Below are positions 35,409-43,653 of a stretch of 64,000 bases of DNA, one piece after another. Source of the stretch: Nitrospira sp. GTDB taxonomy: Bacteria > Nitrospirota > Nitrospiria > Nitrospirales > Nitrospiraceae. The stretch spans positions 1,426,001 to 1,490,000 of the forward strand of contig JBAOHZ010000009.1 of assembly GCA_037045225.1 (NCBI GenBank), read 5' to 3'. A model generated the notes under the pieces. That model saw only the letters and a program-made list of their open reading frames with translations, was not told the DNA's origin and searched no databases. The stretch's first letter is position 1. Every line of letters begins with the position of its first letter. The position numbers and the translations under genes are program-made.

Positions 35409-35415
35409 AAGGCTG

Positions 35416-35447
35416 CCGTCACACTGTCTGCAGAACCAGTGTGACGG
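35416..35447 (+). terminator. hairpin after the NTF2-like gene
   Basis: An 11-bp perfect stem, CCGTCACACTG (35416-35426) with CAGTGTGACGG (35437-35447) and a ten-base loop, beginning 8 bp after the stop codon. There is no U tract, so it may stabilise RNA ends or act as a weak terminator. Confidence 0.55.
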
Positions 35448-35644
35448 ACAGGCCAGACATGTGGAAAGACAGATGAATATCTTCGCAAGATGCTCACAAC
35501 TTCAGCCTCTTCGTCCGTCATTCGTGACACATCGTTCGGCTCTCGTTGCAGCGCCGGCTGCGACAGGCTCACGAGAGACGCGTCACGGGTGACGAGCACG
35601 ACACGGGAAGGCTGTTTCAGCATCCTGCCAGCGAAAGGAGTCTT

Positions 35645-36502
35645 ATGCGCGCCCTCATCGCACTCGACTGGTCGGAACAGGCGTTCGCAGCCGTTCGTGA
35701 AGTCTCCTATCTGTACGATCTGCAAGAGGTCATCCTGGTGCACGGTATCGACCTGGGCATGTTTCAGTATCCGATCGTCGCAGAAGTGAGCAACATGCAG
35801 GGGTACGATGACTTCCGGACAGCCATGGAAAAGGCGGGACAACAATTGCTCGACCATACCTCCACGATGCTGCCATCCGATGGCCTCTCCATCACACGGG
35901 TGTGCGAATTTGCGAAACCGGCCTCGCTGGTTCTGGACAAAGCCAGGGAAACACATGCAGACCTGATCGTGATCGGAGCGCGCGGACGAGGCCGCGTCGG
36001 CGAATTCGTGCTGGGCAGCGTCTCCCATCGCGTCGCGCTCCATGGAGACTGCACGACCTTGATCGTGAAAGAACGAGAGGGGCCGGTCAAACGTGTGACG
36101 GTCGCCATCGAAGGACATGAGGATGGAGCCCGAATCAAAGCCTGGCTCCTCAACCATCCGTTCAAGAATCCGGTCGATCTCACCATCGTCAGCGTCGTAC
36201 GCCAGATTCCTTCCACCGATCCGTTCAGCCTCTTTCCACTCCAGGATTGGACCGGAATCGCCGTACGCTCGGCCGAAGACCTGGTGAAGAACGTGGCCGC
36301 CTCGGTCATGAATCACCGGTATACAGTCGGCACCCAGGTGACCGTCGGCGATCCGACCGATATCCTCACGGAGCGCGCCAAGTCAGCCGATCTCTTGATC
36401 ATCGGTTCCCATGGACGGAAGGGACTGGAGCGATTTCTTTTGGGAAGCATTTCCCACGCCCTCTTGCACCACGTACCCTGTCCGGTTTTGATCGTACGAT
36501 GA
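35645..36502 (+). CDS. tandem universal stress protein
   Basis: A 285-residue protein of two UspA domains. The second halves of both domains show the ATP-binding motif, GARGRGRVGEFVLGSVSHR and GSHGRKGLERFLLGSISHA. The N-terminal strand MRALIALDWS carries Trp after the Asp, a variation from the usual AxDGS. AAAGGAG before ATG 35645 fixes the start. It lies just ahead of a cytochrome c gene (50 bp) in the stress block. Confidence 0.9.
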   Translation: MRALIALDWSEQAFAAVREVSYLYDLQEVILVHGIDLGMFQYPIVAEVSNMQGYDDFRTAMEKAGQQLLDHTSTMLPSDGLSITRVCEFAKPASLVLDKARETHADLIVIGARGRGRVGEFVLGSVSHRVALHGDCTTLIVKEREGPVKRVTVAIEGHEDGARIKAWLLNHPFKNPVDLTIVSVVRQIPSTDPFSLFPLQDWTGIAVRSAEDLVKNVAASVMNHRYTVGTQVTVGDPTDILTERAKSADLLIIGSHGRKGLERFLLGSISHALLHHVPCPVLIVR

Positions 36503-36551
36503 ATCTGGACTCAATCCGGCGCACTGCGCCGAACCATAAAGGAGCCTACGC

Positions 36552-36914
36552 ATGAAAACGTTCAGCATTCTGTCGGTCGTCTGCCTCGTCATCCTGGGCA
36601 GTACATGGGCCACCGCTCAAACCAACCGGGGCAATCCGCGCGAGGGACAGGCCATCTATGAAAAGCAATGTCTACGCTGTCATGGAGACAAACTGGATGG
36701 GGCCGGTCCGGACGGCCAATACCTCATTGTGCGGCCCGCGAATTTTCAATCCGTCAACTCGCGCGCCAAGACCGACTGGGAACTCCTGATCACAATCGCG
36801 AACGGCGCACTCTTCAGTCCGATGCATGGATATCGCGGGAAGCTGACCGACCAACAAATGCTGGACGTCTTGTCGTATATCCGATCGGTCGCGACACCAG
36901 ACTTCGTCAGCTAG
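36552..36914 (+). CDS. monoheme cytochrome c
   Basis: A 120-residue exported class I cytochrome c. Signal peptide ends TWATAQ; heme motif CLRCH at about residue 40; probable distal ligand Met in FSPMHGYRGKL, then the conserved C-terminal helix (QQMLDVLSYIRSV). AAAGGAG lies before the ATG. It follows the USP gene and precedes the glutaredoxin-like remnant. Confidence 0.9.
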   Translation: MKTFSILSVVCLVILGSTWATAQTNRGNPREGQAIYEKQCLRCHGDKLDGAGPDGQYLIVRPANFQSVNSRAKTDWELLITIANGALFSPMHGYRGKLTDQQMLDVLSYIRSVATPDFVS

Positions 36915-37018
36915 CCGACAGACGCCACAGGCAACGCGATGAGTCGGCAGAGGAGTCTTGACGCAGGTCTGCTCTCGCCTGCCTGTGGCGACCCGGTTCA
37001 GAAGTGTCTCCTCACGCC

Positions 37019-37305
37019 TCCCAACCGACTGTGGACGTGGATGTCTGTGTCCGAGCCGGCTGTCCGCATTGCGACGCCGTCGAAGCATTTCTTCTCGAGC
37101 TTCAACGGCATCACCCTGCCCGGCACATTCTGTTGTGAGACCTCTGTCAGGATCAGTCCGCCCTCACTCGTTTGGAAACATTGGCGAGACAGCACGCCGT
37201 GCGTCTCAGCAATGTGTCCGCCTTTTAGTTGAAACTGATCAGCGAGACGGGCATGATCGGGCTCGGCATGTTGCTGCTCGTGAAACCGAACCTGCGCTCG
37301 GGGTA
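37019..37305 (+). pseudogene. glutaredoxin/thioredoxin-like remnant
   Basis: The + frame from about 37019 reads TVDVDVCVRAGCPHCDAVEA, then FLLELQRHHPARHILL, then an in-frame TGA at 37136-37138, then DQSALTRLETLARQHAVRLS and a TAG near 37226, before LKLISETGMIGLGMLLL. The CPHC motif, downstream helix and LARQHxV-VxAF order match small thioredoxin-fold proteins. With two stops and no proper start I call it a decayed gene. The last part may belong to a different membrane protein. Confidence 0.6.
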
Positions 37306-37309
37306 AGTC

Positions 37310-40051
37310 ATGCAACGTATTCGCCCACTCCACATGCCGCCATCCAGGGACGAAGGTCCCGACTCCGGCCATGTCGTCCTCAGCGACGGCACGACGGCCC
37401 TCCTACGCATCGCGCAGCCGGGCGACGCGGATGAACTGCAGCGCTTCGTCGAGCGCCTGTCGCCGGAAGCCAGACGCCACCGGTTTTTCTCCGAAACTGC
37501 GCCACCAGCCGAGGTGATCCGCACGCTCTGTGACCCATCCGACCCGCGGCGCAGCCTCACGGTGATTGCCCTGCGCCGGCAGGACGGAGCCCTCCATATC
37601 ATCGCCTCCGGCTCGTATCATGCACGGACTCCGCATCAGGCCGAAGTGGCCATGGCCGTAGACGATCGGCTCCATGGGCATGGCTTGGGCACGCTGCTCC
37701 TGGAGCGACTGGCACTGTTGGCGATCCGTCACGGCTTCACCAGACTCTGGGCCATCACGCATGCCGACAATATGGCCATGCGGGAGGTGTTCGCGTCTTC
37801 CGGACTCTCTATGGAAGAACATGTCGAAGGCGGCGACATGGAGGTCGAGCTCTCGCTGACGCCGACCGACCGGAGCGTGCTCAAATCCGAGTGGCGTGAA
37901 CGGGTCGCCACCACGGCTTCGCTCCGACCCTTCTTCCATCCTCAAGCCGTCGCCGTCATCGGCGCCTCGCGCGACCCCCAGAGTATCGGCTATCGGCTGC
38001 TCGACGCGCTGAACAGCAGCGGGTTTCACGGCCGCTGTTACGCCATCAATCCGCATGCCGCCACCATCGCCGGTCTACACACCTATCCGTCGCTTCGTGC
38101 ACTGCCGGAGCCGGTCGATCTGGCCGTCATCGTCGTCCACAAGGACGCGGTGCTCTCTGTCGTGGACGACTGCGCGGCGACCGGTGTCCGCGCGCTGGTA
38201 GTCATCACCGCCGGGTTCGCCGAGACCGGCCCAGATGGACGCCATCTACAAGACCAGCTCCTCAACAAGGTTCGTCAACAGGGCCTGCGCATGGTCGGCC
38301 CCAATTGCTTTGGCATCCTGAACACCGATCCGGCCGTGCGGCTCAACGCCACCTTCACGTCCACATTCCCCCTCGCCGGCTCGATCGCTATGTCGTCACA
38401 AAGCGGCGCCTTGGGGTTAGCCCTGCTCGCCGCATCCGAACGATTGCAGCTCGGTCTGTCCACCTTCGTCAGCGTCGGCAACAAGGCCGATGTGTCGATC
38501 AACGACCTCCTGCAATACTGGGAAAACGATCCTGCGACGCAGGTCATCCTGCTGTATGTGGAATCCTTCGGCAATCCGAGAAAGTTTGCGCAGATCGCCC
38601 GCCGGGTCAGCCGCAACAAACCGGTCGTCGTCTTAAAAGCAGGTCGCACGTCCTCAGGCAAACGCGCCGCGGGATCTCATACGGCCGCGCTGGCCGCCAA
38701 TGAAGTCGGGGTGGAAGCCCTGTTTCAGCAGACCGGGATCCTGCGCGCCGAGACGCTCGAAGATATGTTCGCCTTGGCGGCAGGCCTATCGGATCAACCG
38801 CTGCCGACGGGCCACCGCGTCGGGATCATTACGAATGCCGGCGGACCGGCCATCCTCTGCGCCGATGCCTGCGAAGCGAGCGGCTTGGATGTTCCTGAAT
38901 TGTCGCAAGCGACGATCTCGCACCTGGCCTCATTTCTGCCGCCGTCCGCGGCGTTGCGCAACCCGGTGGACCTGATCGCCTCGGCCGACCCCGAACAATA
39001 CGCCCAATCCATCACCACACTCTTGAAATCCGACGATATCGACGCCCTCATCATTCTCTACATCGCCGTCACAGCCACCGATGTGGACCCGATCGCCGAG
39101 GGCATCAAGAAAGGCATCCTCGCCGCGCGAGCCACAGCGCCCCTCAAGAAACCGATCTACATCGGATGGATGGTGGAAACGGATCGCGAGCGGAGGTTTT
39201 CCTTCACGAGCGAAACCATCCCCACCTTCGCCTTGCCGGAACTCCCCGCGCGCACCCTGGGGAAAATAGCCGGGTACGTGCAGTGGCGCGAACGCCCCGC
39301 CGGCATGGTTCCGGACTTCGACGATCTGGACCTCTCGACCGTGACCCGCATCTGCCACGAGGCCCTGGCCACGCGTGGAGACGGCTGGCTGACGACGACT
39401 GAAACACGAACCCTGCTGAGCGCGATGTCGATTCCGCTACCGGCAGGCGGCGTCGCGACCAGCGCCGAAGAAGCCGCCCGGCTGGCCGAACAGATCGGAT
39501 TTCCGGTCGCCGTCAAGCTGGCGTCCCACACCCTGGTCCATAAAACGGAGATCGGGGGCGTGCATTTGAACCTTATCGACAAAGCGGCGGTGCGCCGTGC
39601 CTATGAACAGATCGCGGCACGACTGGCTGAGGATGCCAGCCTCGATGCGATGGAAGGCGTGCTGGTGCAACCGATGGTGGCAGGCGGCGTCGAAGTCATG
39701 GCCGGAATGGTTCAAGATCCCTCGTTCGGCCCCTTGATCGGTTTCGGGCTCGGGGGGATACACGTCGAAATTTTAGGGGATGTGCGATTCCGGATTACGC
39801 CGTTGACGGAGCTGGATGCCGCCGACTTGATTCGCAGTATTAAGGGGTATCGCCTCCTGCAGGGTTACCGCGGCCATCCACCTGCCGACGTCGATGCCAT
39901 CCAGGCCCTGTTGCTCAGGTTGTCACGGCTGGTCGAAGAAGTGCCCGCGATCGTGGAGCTGGACCTGAATCCCATCTTCGCCCTCCCGCCCGGCCAAGGC
40001 TGTCAGATCGTGGATGCGAGGATCAGGGTTCAAAAGACTGTTGCGAGATGA
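37310..40051 (+). CDS. GNAT acetyltransferase fused to ADP-forming acyl-CoA synthetase
   Basis: A 913-residue fusion. Residues about 20-190 form a GNAT domain, with the acetyl-CoA loop in GHGLGTLLLERLALLA. From about 205 follow a CoA-binding domain (FFHPQAVAVIGASRDPQSIG), flavodoxin-like succinyl-CoA ligase domains (MSSQSGALG, with AGSHTAA carrying the phospho-His, and ITNAGGPAI) and an ATP-grasp domain (about 690-913). E. coli PatZ and many homologs carry GNAT at the C-terminus; here it is N-terminal. PatZ-like proteins acetylate lysines of acetyl-CoA synthetase. No Walker-type regulatory domain is seen. Confidence 0.88.
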   Translation: MQRIRPLHMPPSRDEGPDSGHVVLSDGTTALLRIAQPGDADELQRFVERLSPEARRHRFFSETAPPAEVIRTLCDPSDPRRSLTVIALRRQDGALHIIASGSYHARTPHQAEVAMAVDDRLHGHGLGTLLLERLALLAIRHGFTRLWAITHADNMAMREVFASSGLSMEEHVEGGDMEVELSLTPTDRSVLKSEWRERVATTASLRPFFHPQAVAVIGASRDPQSIGYRLLDALNSSGFHGRCYAINPHAATIAGLHTYPSLRALPEPVDLAVIVVHKDAVLSVVDDCAATGVRALVVITAGFAETGPDGRHLQDQLLNKVRQQGLRMVGPNCFGILNTDPAVRLNATFTSTFPLAGSIAMSSQSGALGLALLAASERLQLGLSTFVSVGNKADVSINDLLQYWENDPATQVILLYVESFGNPRKFAQIARRVSRNKPVVVLKAGRTSSGKRAAGSHTAALAANEVGVEALFQQTGILRAETLEDMFALAAGLSDQPLPTGHRVGIITNAGGPAILCADACEASGLDVPELSQATISHLASFLPPSAALRNPVDLIASADPEQYAQSITTLLKSDDIDALIILYIAVTATDVDPIAEGIKKGILAARATAPLKKPIYIGWMVETDRERRFSFTSETIPTFALPELPARTLGKIAGYVQWRERPAGMVPDFDDLDLSTVTRICHEALATRGDGWLTTTETRTLLSAMSIPLPAGGVATSAEEAARLAEQIGFPVAVKLASHTLVHKTEIGGVHLNLIDKAAVRRAYEQIAARLAEDASLDAMEGVLVQPMVAGGVEVMAGMVQDPSFGPLIGFGLGGIHVEILGDVRFRITPLTELDAADLIRSIKGYRLLQGYRGHPPADVDAIQALLLRLSRLVEEVPAIVELDLNPIFALPPGQGCQIVDARIRVQKTVAR

Positions 40052-40188
40052 ACTGTTCGATTGAGACAGAGCGGATCAATATTTGCGCGTAAACGCAGCG
40101 TTATTTCTCTGGGCCATGCCTATCTCCCACAGCTGGCCGTTTCGAAATCTGCACCTCCACCTCAGCATGTGTCACCCGTAGGCGTGAA

Positions 40189-40485
40189 TTACGCAACACT
40201 GCGCTTACGAGCTGCCCGTCCACGCGCGGTCCGCGGTGAACGTGAAGGAAAGATCTGAGGCTGCCTCTCGACATAGGCATCGAGCAAGCGGCGAATCATG
40301 CGCTGGTATTGCGTGTGGTGCCGGGATACTTCGGCCTTGAAGAAGTCTACGCTCTTCCTGCTCAGAGCCAACGTCACTTTGACCCCCTCATCGCGAAACG
40401 CCAATTCGGCGGGAGAGGGGAGAAAATCTGGAACGACACGAATCTCGCCCAGAGGCTCATCGCGATATCTTATTTTCGTACTCAT
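40189..40485 (-). CDS. brnA: BrnA-type antitoxin
   Basis: A 98-residue protein with an N-terminal disordered part, a ribbon-helix-helix C-terminal domain (KVTLALSRKSVDFFKAEV, then YQRMIRRLLDAYV) and a basic tail, as in BrnA antitoxins. ATG 40485 overlaps the end of the frame coding for a BrnT C-terminus, the typical brnT-brnA order. It would bind its own promoter and neutralise BrnT. Since the toxin here is only a fragment, the antitoxin may be an orphan. Confidence 0.72.
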   Translation of the reverse strand: MSTKIRYRDEPLGEIRVVPDFLPSPAELAFRDEGVKVTLALSRKSVDFFKAEVSRHHTQYQRMIRRLLDAYVERQPQIFPSRSPRTARGRAARKRSVA

Positions 40486-40564
40486 AGACGGCCTTTCCCT
40501 TTCGCCAATAGCCGGCACCGATGATCCGAATAATTGAGACCCGATAGGCAGCACTTCCTACCAT
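40457..40564 (-). pseudogene. brnT: truncated BrnT toxin
   Basis: A 35-residue frame from ATG 40564 to TGA 40457 reads YRVSIIRIIGAGYWRKGKA and VYEYENKISR, which corresponds to the C-terminal third of BrnT toxins (IRIIxAGYWRKGK). The first two thirds of the usual ~90 residues, including catalytic Lys/His, are missing upstream, where the frame hits a TAA. Overlap with brnA shows the original operon. Confidence 0.6.
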
Positions 40565-40628
40565 ATCCACATATGTCGATTATAGAGAATGATTTCACCT
40601 CAATGCAGGGTCTCACGCATACGCAGAC

Positions 40629-41150
40629 CTAGCCCGCGCGGGATTCGCAATCACCGGTGGAAGACTCCGACTTGTGTCCCGCTTCATCCCACACCCGCCG
40701 TCTTGCGCCGACATGCATCAGTAAACATTCCGCCGTCTCCAGCAGGTCCCGCACCTGACCGGCGGAGCGATCGGCATAGTGTGCCAGGTCAAAGATCGGG
40801 ATCTGGAGACAGACTTCGGCGCGATTCTTTCGTTCCGGGGAAAAGATGATGCGATGCGCGGGCGGCTGTGGATGCTCGCAGGGTTTGAGGAGGTCCAGCG
40901 TCTGGAAGAAGACCCGGCAGAGCCGTTGCAGGTCGCCAAGAATGTCACGATGCTCGGCATCATCATTAAGCGGCAACTGGGTAGGGTCGTGAAACGCTGC
41001 GTAGAGGTTTAACTGGAACCCGATTTGGACCACGTTGCCCGCGCCAGTTTTCACATAGAACGGGTCGTGATCGAAACAGATTTTGCGCGTGACGATCATG
41101 TCGCGCAGCGCTTGCTCCGTGGGAAACGCTTGTTCGAGATGTAACTGCAT
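40629..41150 (-). CDS. hypothetical protein of a cytochrome operon
   Basis: A 173-residue soluble protein, no signal peptide and no recognised family. It has a CFDHDPFYVKTG segment, scattered His and Cys residues, and RVFFQTLDLLKPC in the middle. GAGGAGG eight bases before ATG 41150 sets the start. It is the last gene of the run hemerythrin, diheme c, b-type, pentaheme c, this gene, overlapping or closely spaced, so a role in that redox system is inferred. Confidence 0.6.
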   Translation of the reverse strand: MQLHLEQAFPTEQALRDMIVTRKICFDHDPFYVKTGAGNVVQIGFQLNLYAAFHDPTQLPLNDDAEHRDILGDLQRLCRVFFQTLDLLKPCEHPQPPAHRIIFSPERKNRAEVCLQIPIFDLAHYADRSAGQVRDLLETAECLLMHVGARRRVWDEAGHKSESSTGDCESRAG

Positions 41151-41173
41151 CGGCTTAATCCTCCTCAATCCAG

Positions 41174-41722
41174 CTACCCGCCGCCGTGACAGGCCAGGCA
41201 CTCGGCGATGCGACCAGGCCGATGCGCCCCACGCCCCTGCTCATACAATCGCCGCACGATGGGCTCATCCCTGAGCGTCGGTCGGATCGCGACCCTCGCG
41301 CCGAATTCATGACAGGCCGTACAGGAACTGGTCCCGGTGGCGCGAAACACAAATTCACCGTGGGGGTTGGTCCTGGCTCGCTCGGTAATCTGAGCAAGCG
41401 CCCCGCGATGTTCCGTGTGGCAGGCCGTGCAGGCCGTTCGTTGTGTGACGAGTTCGCGATGCCAGGTCGCCACGGCGGGCGTCGCCCGACTCTCGAAATA
41501 CCGCTCCGAATGGCACGCCACACAGCGAGCCGGACTGGGTCCACGGAACGGTTCGTGACAATGACTGCACCCGGCCTGGTCGACGTGGTATCGGCTCAGA
41601 TCTCCAGGAGCCCAAAACGAAGCAGGACTTCTTACGGATCCCCAACCGATCCAGACGAGAAGCACAAGCGTCGCCAGGGCCACCACCGGCACCGCAGTTC
41701 TTGGCAGCGGATGGTATCGCAT
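41174..41722 (-). CDS. pentaheme membrane-anchored cytochrome c
   Basis: A 182-residue protein with an N-terminal hydrophobic helix and five CxxCH motifs: CSHCH, CVACH, CTACH, CTACH and CLACH. Spacing and a KKRP-free N-terminus suggest a membrane-anchored periplasmic carrier. It starts 3 bp after the stop of the b-type cytochrome gene, so the two are translationally coupled. Electron transfer between the b-type subunit and a periplasmic acceptor is the obvious inference. Confidence 0.85.
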   Translation of the reverse strand: MRYHPLPRTAVPVVALATLVLLVWIGWGSVRSPASFWAPGDLSRYHVDQAGCSHCHEPFRGPSPARCVACHSERYFESRATPAVATWHRELVTQRTACTACHTEHRGALAQITERARTNPHGEFVFRATGTSSCTACHEFGARVAIRPTLRDEPIVRRLYEQGRGAHRPGRIAECLACHGGG

Positions 41723-41725
41723 CCG

Positions 41726-42313
41726 TCACGAGATTCCGGCAAAGAACAGTGCGCCCGCCACATGCAACACCGCAAGCACGAGAAACATGAGCGTCATCGG
41801 CGCATGGATCGCCTGCCACACACGGAACGCTTCTTCCTGAGAAGCCATGCCATGCAACTGCGCGTCGATATCGCCGTCGGATAATCCTTCGCGCTGGAGT
41901 CGGCGGCGTTGATCGTTGAGGGCTCTCAGGCTGAATGCGTGCACCGCCTGCCCGATGATTCCGCTGAGGACCACAATCACCATGGACAACATCGCCAGGA
42001 CCGGAACCAACGCGTGATAATGTGCGCCGGAGTGGAGAAAGATGAACAGCGGACCCACCACCCCCGCCACCATGTGAACTCGAAACCAGCCGCGCGGCCA
42101 CCGACGGGCCGGACTGATTCGCTTGCGCAACGGATACACAAATACCAGCAGAGTCACGGCAAAGCCGATCCAGCCGGCTACATGGCCGTACTGCGTATGC
42201 CCAAAGGGGGTGGCCTCGCCGAGGCTCAACAAAGCCTCGAACAGCAGGGCGCCTGCCACCGCCACAACCACGACGGCACTTACGACAAGGATACGCTGCC
42301 GGACAGATCGCAT
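41726..42313 (-). CDS. membrane b-type cytochrome-like protein
   Basis: A 195-residue membrane protein with about four or five helices and His residues placed in helices (YGHVAGWIGF, FRVHMVAGVVGPLFIFLHSGAHYHALV, AIHAPMTLMFLVLAVLHVAG), consistent with bis-His b-heme ligation as in cytochrome b561/NapC-associated membrane anchors. It follows the diheme gene and precedes the pentaheme gene, forming the membrane part of a small redox complex. Heme binding is inferred from His placement. Confidence 0.72.
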   Translation of the reverse strand: MRSVRQRILVVSAVVVVAVAGALLFEALLSLGEATPFGHTQYGHVAGWIGFAVTLLVFVYPLRKRISPARRWPRGWFRVHMVAGVVGPLFIFLHSGAHYHALVPVLAMLSMVIVVLSGIIGQAVHAFSLRALNDQRRRLQREGLSDGDIDAQLHGMASQEEAFRVWQAIHAPMTLMFLVLAVLHVAGALFFAGIS

Positions 42314-42428
42314 ACCTCGCTCGCTCAGAACAATCAGAAGAAGAGGCGCGCTGATAGCGTAGGACTTAGCGTCACCGACTCACAGCAGGACATCATCGAC
42401 CATGGCCATCAGCCATTCGTTCCCTGGC

Positions 42429-42815
42429 TTACTTCCGATACTTCTCCACGCCTTTATTGCCCCCGGCATGGCACCGCAGACAATCGGCGAATCGTCCGGG
42501 GCCATGAACACCTTTGGCCTTGGCCTTGAGTTCTTGAACCAACGCGTTGTCCAGGACATGCGGACTCATCGTCCCGTCCCTGCCGGCTCGATGACAATCC
42601 AGACAGGCAGCGGCCCCCGTCGCCCGAAAGATCAAATCGCTATGCGGATTCGCCACCATGCCACCGGTATCAGCCATGGCCCACGCGACCGCCGGCCCCT
42701 CCGCTTTCGACGCCATCACGCCACCATACGGCACCGCGTGGGTCCATCGCGGCACGGACGCGACGACCAAGATTCCCAGGATACACACAGCAGCCCCCAC
42801 GCTCAGCCGACTCAT
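42429..42815 (-). CDS. diheme cytochrome c
   Basis: A 128-residue exported protein with a signal peptide or anchor (residues 4-25) and two heme motifs, CLDCH and CLRCH. Its segment VHGPGRFADCLRCHAGG resembles the end of the pentaheme protein next door, so they share ancestry at the C-terminal heme. Start ATG 42815 overlaps the hemerythrin stop (ATGA), giving tight coupling. Confidence 0.82.
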   Translation of the reverse strand: MSRLSVGAAVCILGILVVASVPRWTHAVPYGGVMASKAEGPAVAWAMADTGGMVANPHSDLIFRATGAAACLDCHRAGRDGTMSPHVLDNALVQELKAKAKGVHGPGRFADCLRCHAGGNKGVEKYRK

Positions 42816-43294
42816 GAGTGCCCGTTCCCACAACAGGCCCGATATCGCTCTTCGGGAATGTCCTTCATCGCCTGGTACAACTCCGCTCGTTCCTGGTCAC
42901 TGATCACCTGATCGATCGATGGGTAGAGAATGCGCTCTTCCTTCATATTGTGGGATTTTAAAATATCCAGGAGCAGCTGCTCGTCCCGGTCGCTCTCCGG
43001 ATCCTGTGCCTGAACCTTCCGGTGAATCGCCTCCAGGCAATCGCCGATCATCCGGTGCTCGCTTCGCATGACCTGCGTCGGACCGCCTTCCGCCATGCCT
43101 GAATTTTCCTCCCACTTTGGAAACAGCACATCCTCTTCCCAGACAATGTGGCGTTGCAGGCCGAACTTGAAGGCAGCGAACGCCTCCTTCGCCTTGGCAA
43201 CATCCTGTCGTTTCTGTTCCTGAAACGTGGTGAACAGGGCATCGAGACGGTCGTGGTCTTGCTCGAACGTGACACTGATCTTTCCTTCGGACAT
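42812..43294 (-). CDS. hemerythrin-like protein
   Basis: A 160-residue four-helix protein with hemerythrin-type His and acid residues: FEQDHDRLDALF, RHIVWEEDVLFPKWEE, SEHRMIGDCLEAI, and HNMKEERILYPSIDQ. It should bind a di-iron centre and O2 or NO. GGAGA five bases before ATG 43294 sets the start; its TGA overlaps the ATG of the diheme cytochrome. It heads the operon that ends with the unknown gene at 40629. Confidence 0.85.
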   Translation of the reverse strand: MSEGKISVTFEQDHDRLDALFTTFQEQKRQDVAKAKEAFAAFKFGLQRHIVWEEDVLFPKWEENSGMAEGGPTQVMRSEHRMIGDCLEAIHRKVQAQDPESDRDEQLLLDILKSHNMKEERILYPSIDQVISDQERAELYQAMKDIPEERYRACCGNGHS

Positions 43295-43308
43295 GCGGCT
43301 CTCCTTGG

Positions 43309-43647
43309 TTATGAACTGTGCAATGTGTATTCCAGATGGCAGGCGACACAGGCTTTCAGCACATGGTTTCATTGCGGCATGACGGCGCGATGCTCCCGAC
43401 GGGTATCGGCATCGAGATGAACCGGGGTACGCACGTCCGGAAAGTGAACGGAAAGAGGATCCCGCCTATGCGATCCTGCACCACCGTCCATGCAACCTCC
43501 GATAGATATGATTACGGCCAGAAATAAGATCCAGATGCTTCCATTCAACGCGGTTCGTCTTTTTCCAGTGGTCGATGGAAAGCGACCACCCGCCTGATTC
43601 GGTCTCGTCCTGATCTCGGAAACAGATCGGTATCGAAACGTCATCAT
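43309..43647 (-). pseudogene. lipoprotein-type monoheme cytochrome c broken by in-frame TGA
   Basis: The frame opens at about 43647, has a signal region and lipobox (ISIGGC), and runs to a TGA at 43369-43371. The same frame continues NHVLKACVACHLEYTLHSS to TAA 43309-43311, so the stop truncates the protein just before the CVACH heme motif. The terminal heme after a helix resembles the c-prime-like protein at 61267-61737. A TGG to TGA change would explain it. The start is uncertain. It lies just upstream of the hemerythrin gene. Confidence 0.6.
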
Positions 43648-43653
43648 AACCGT

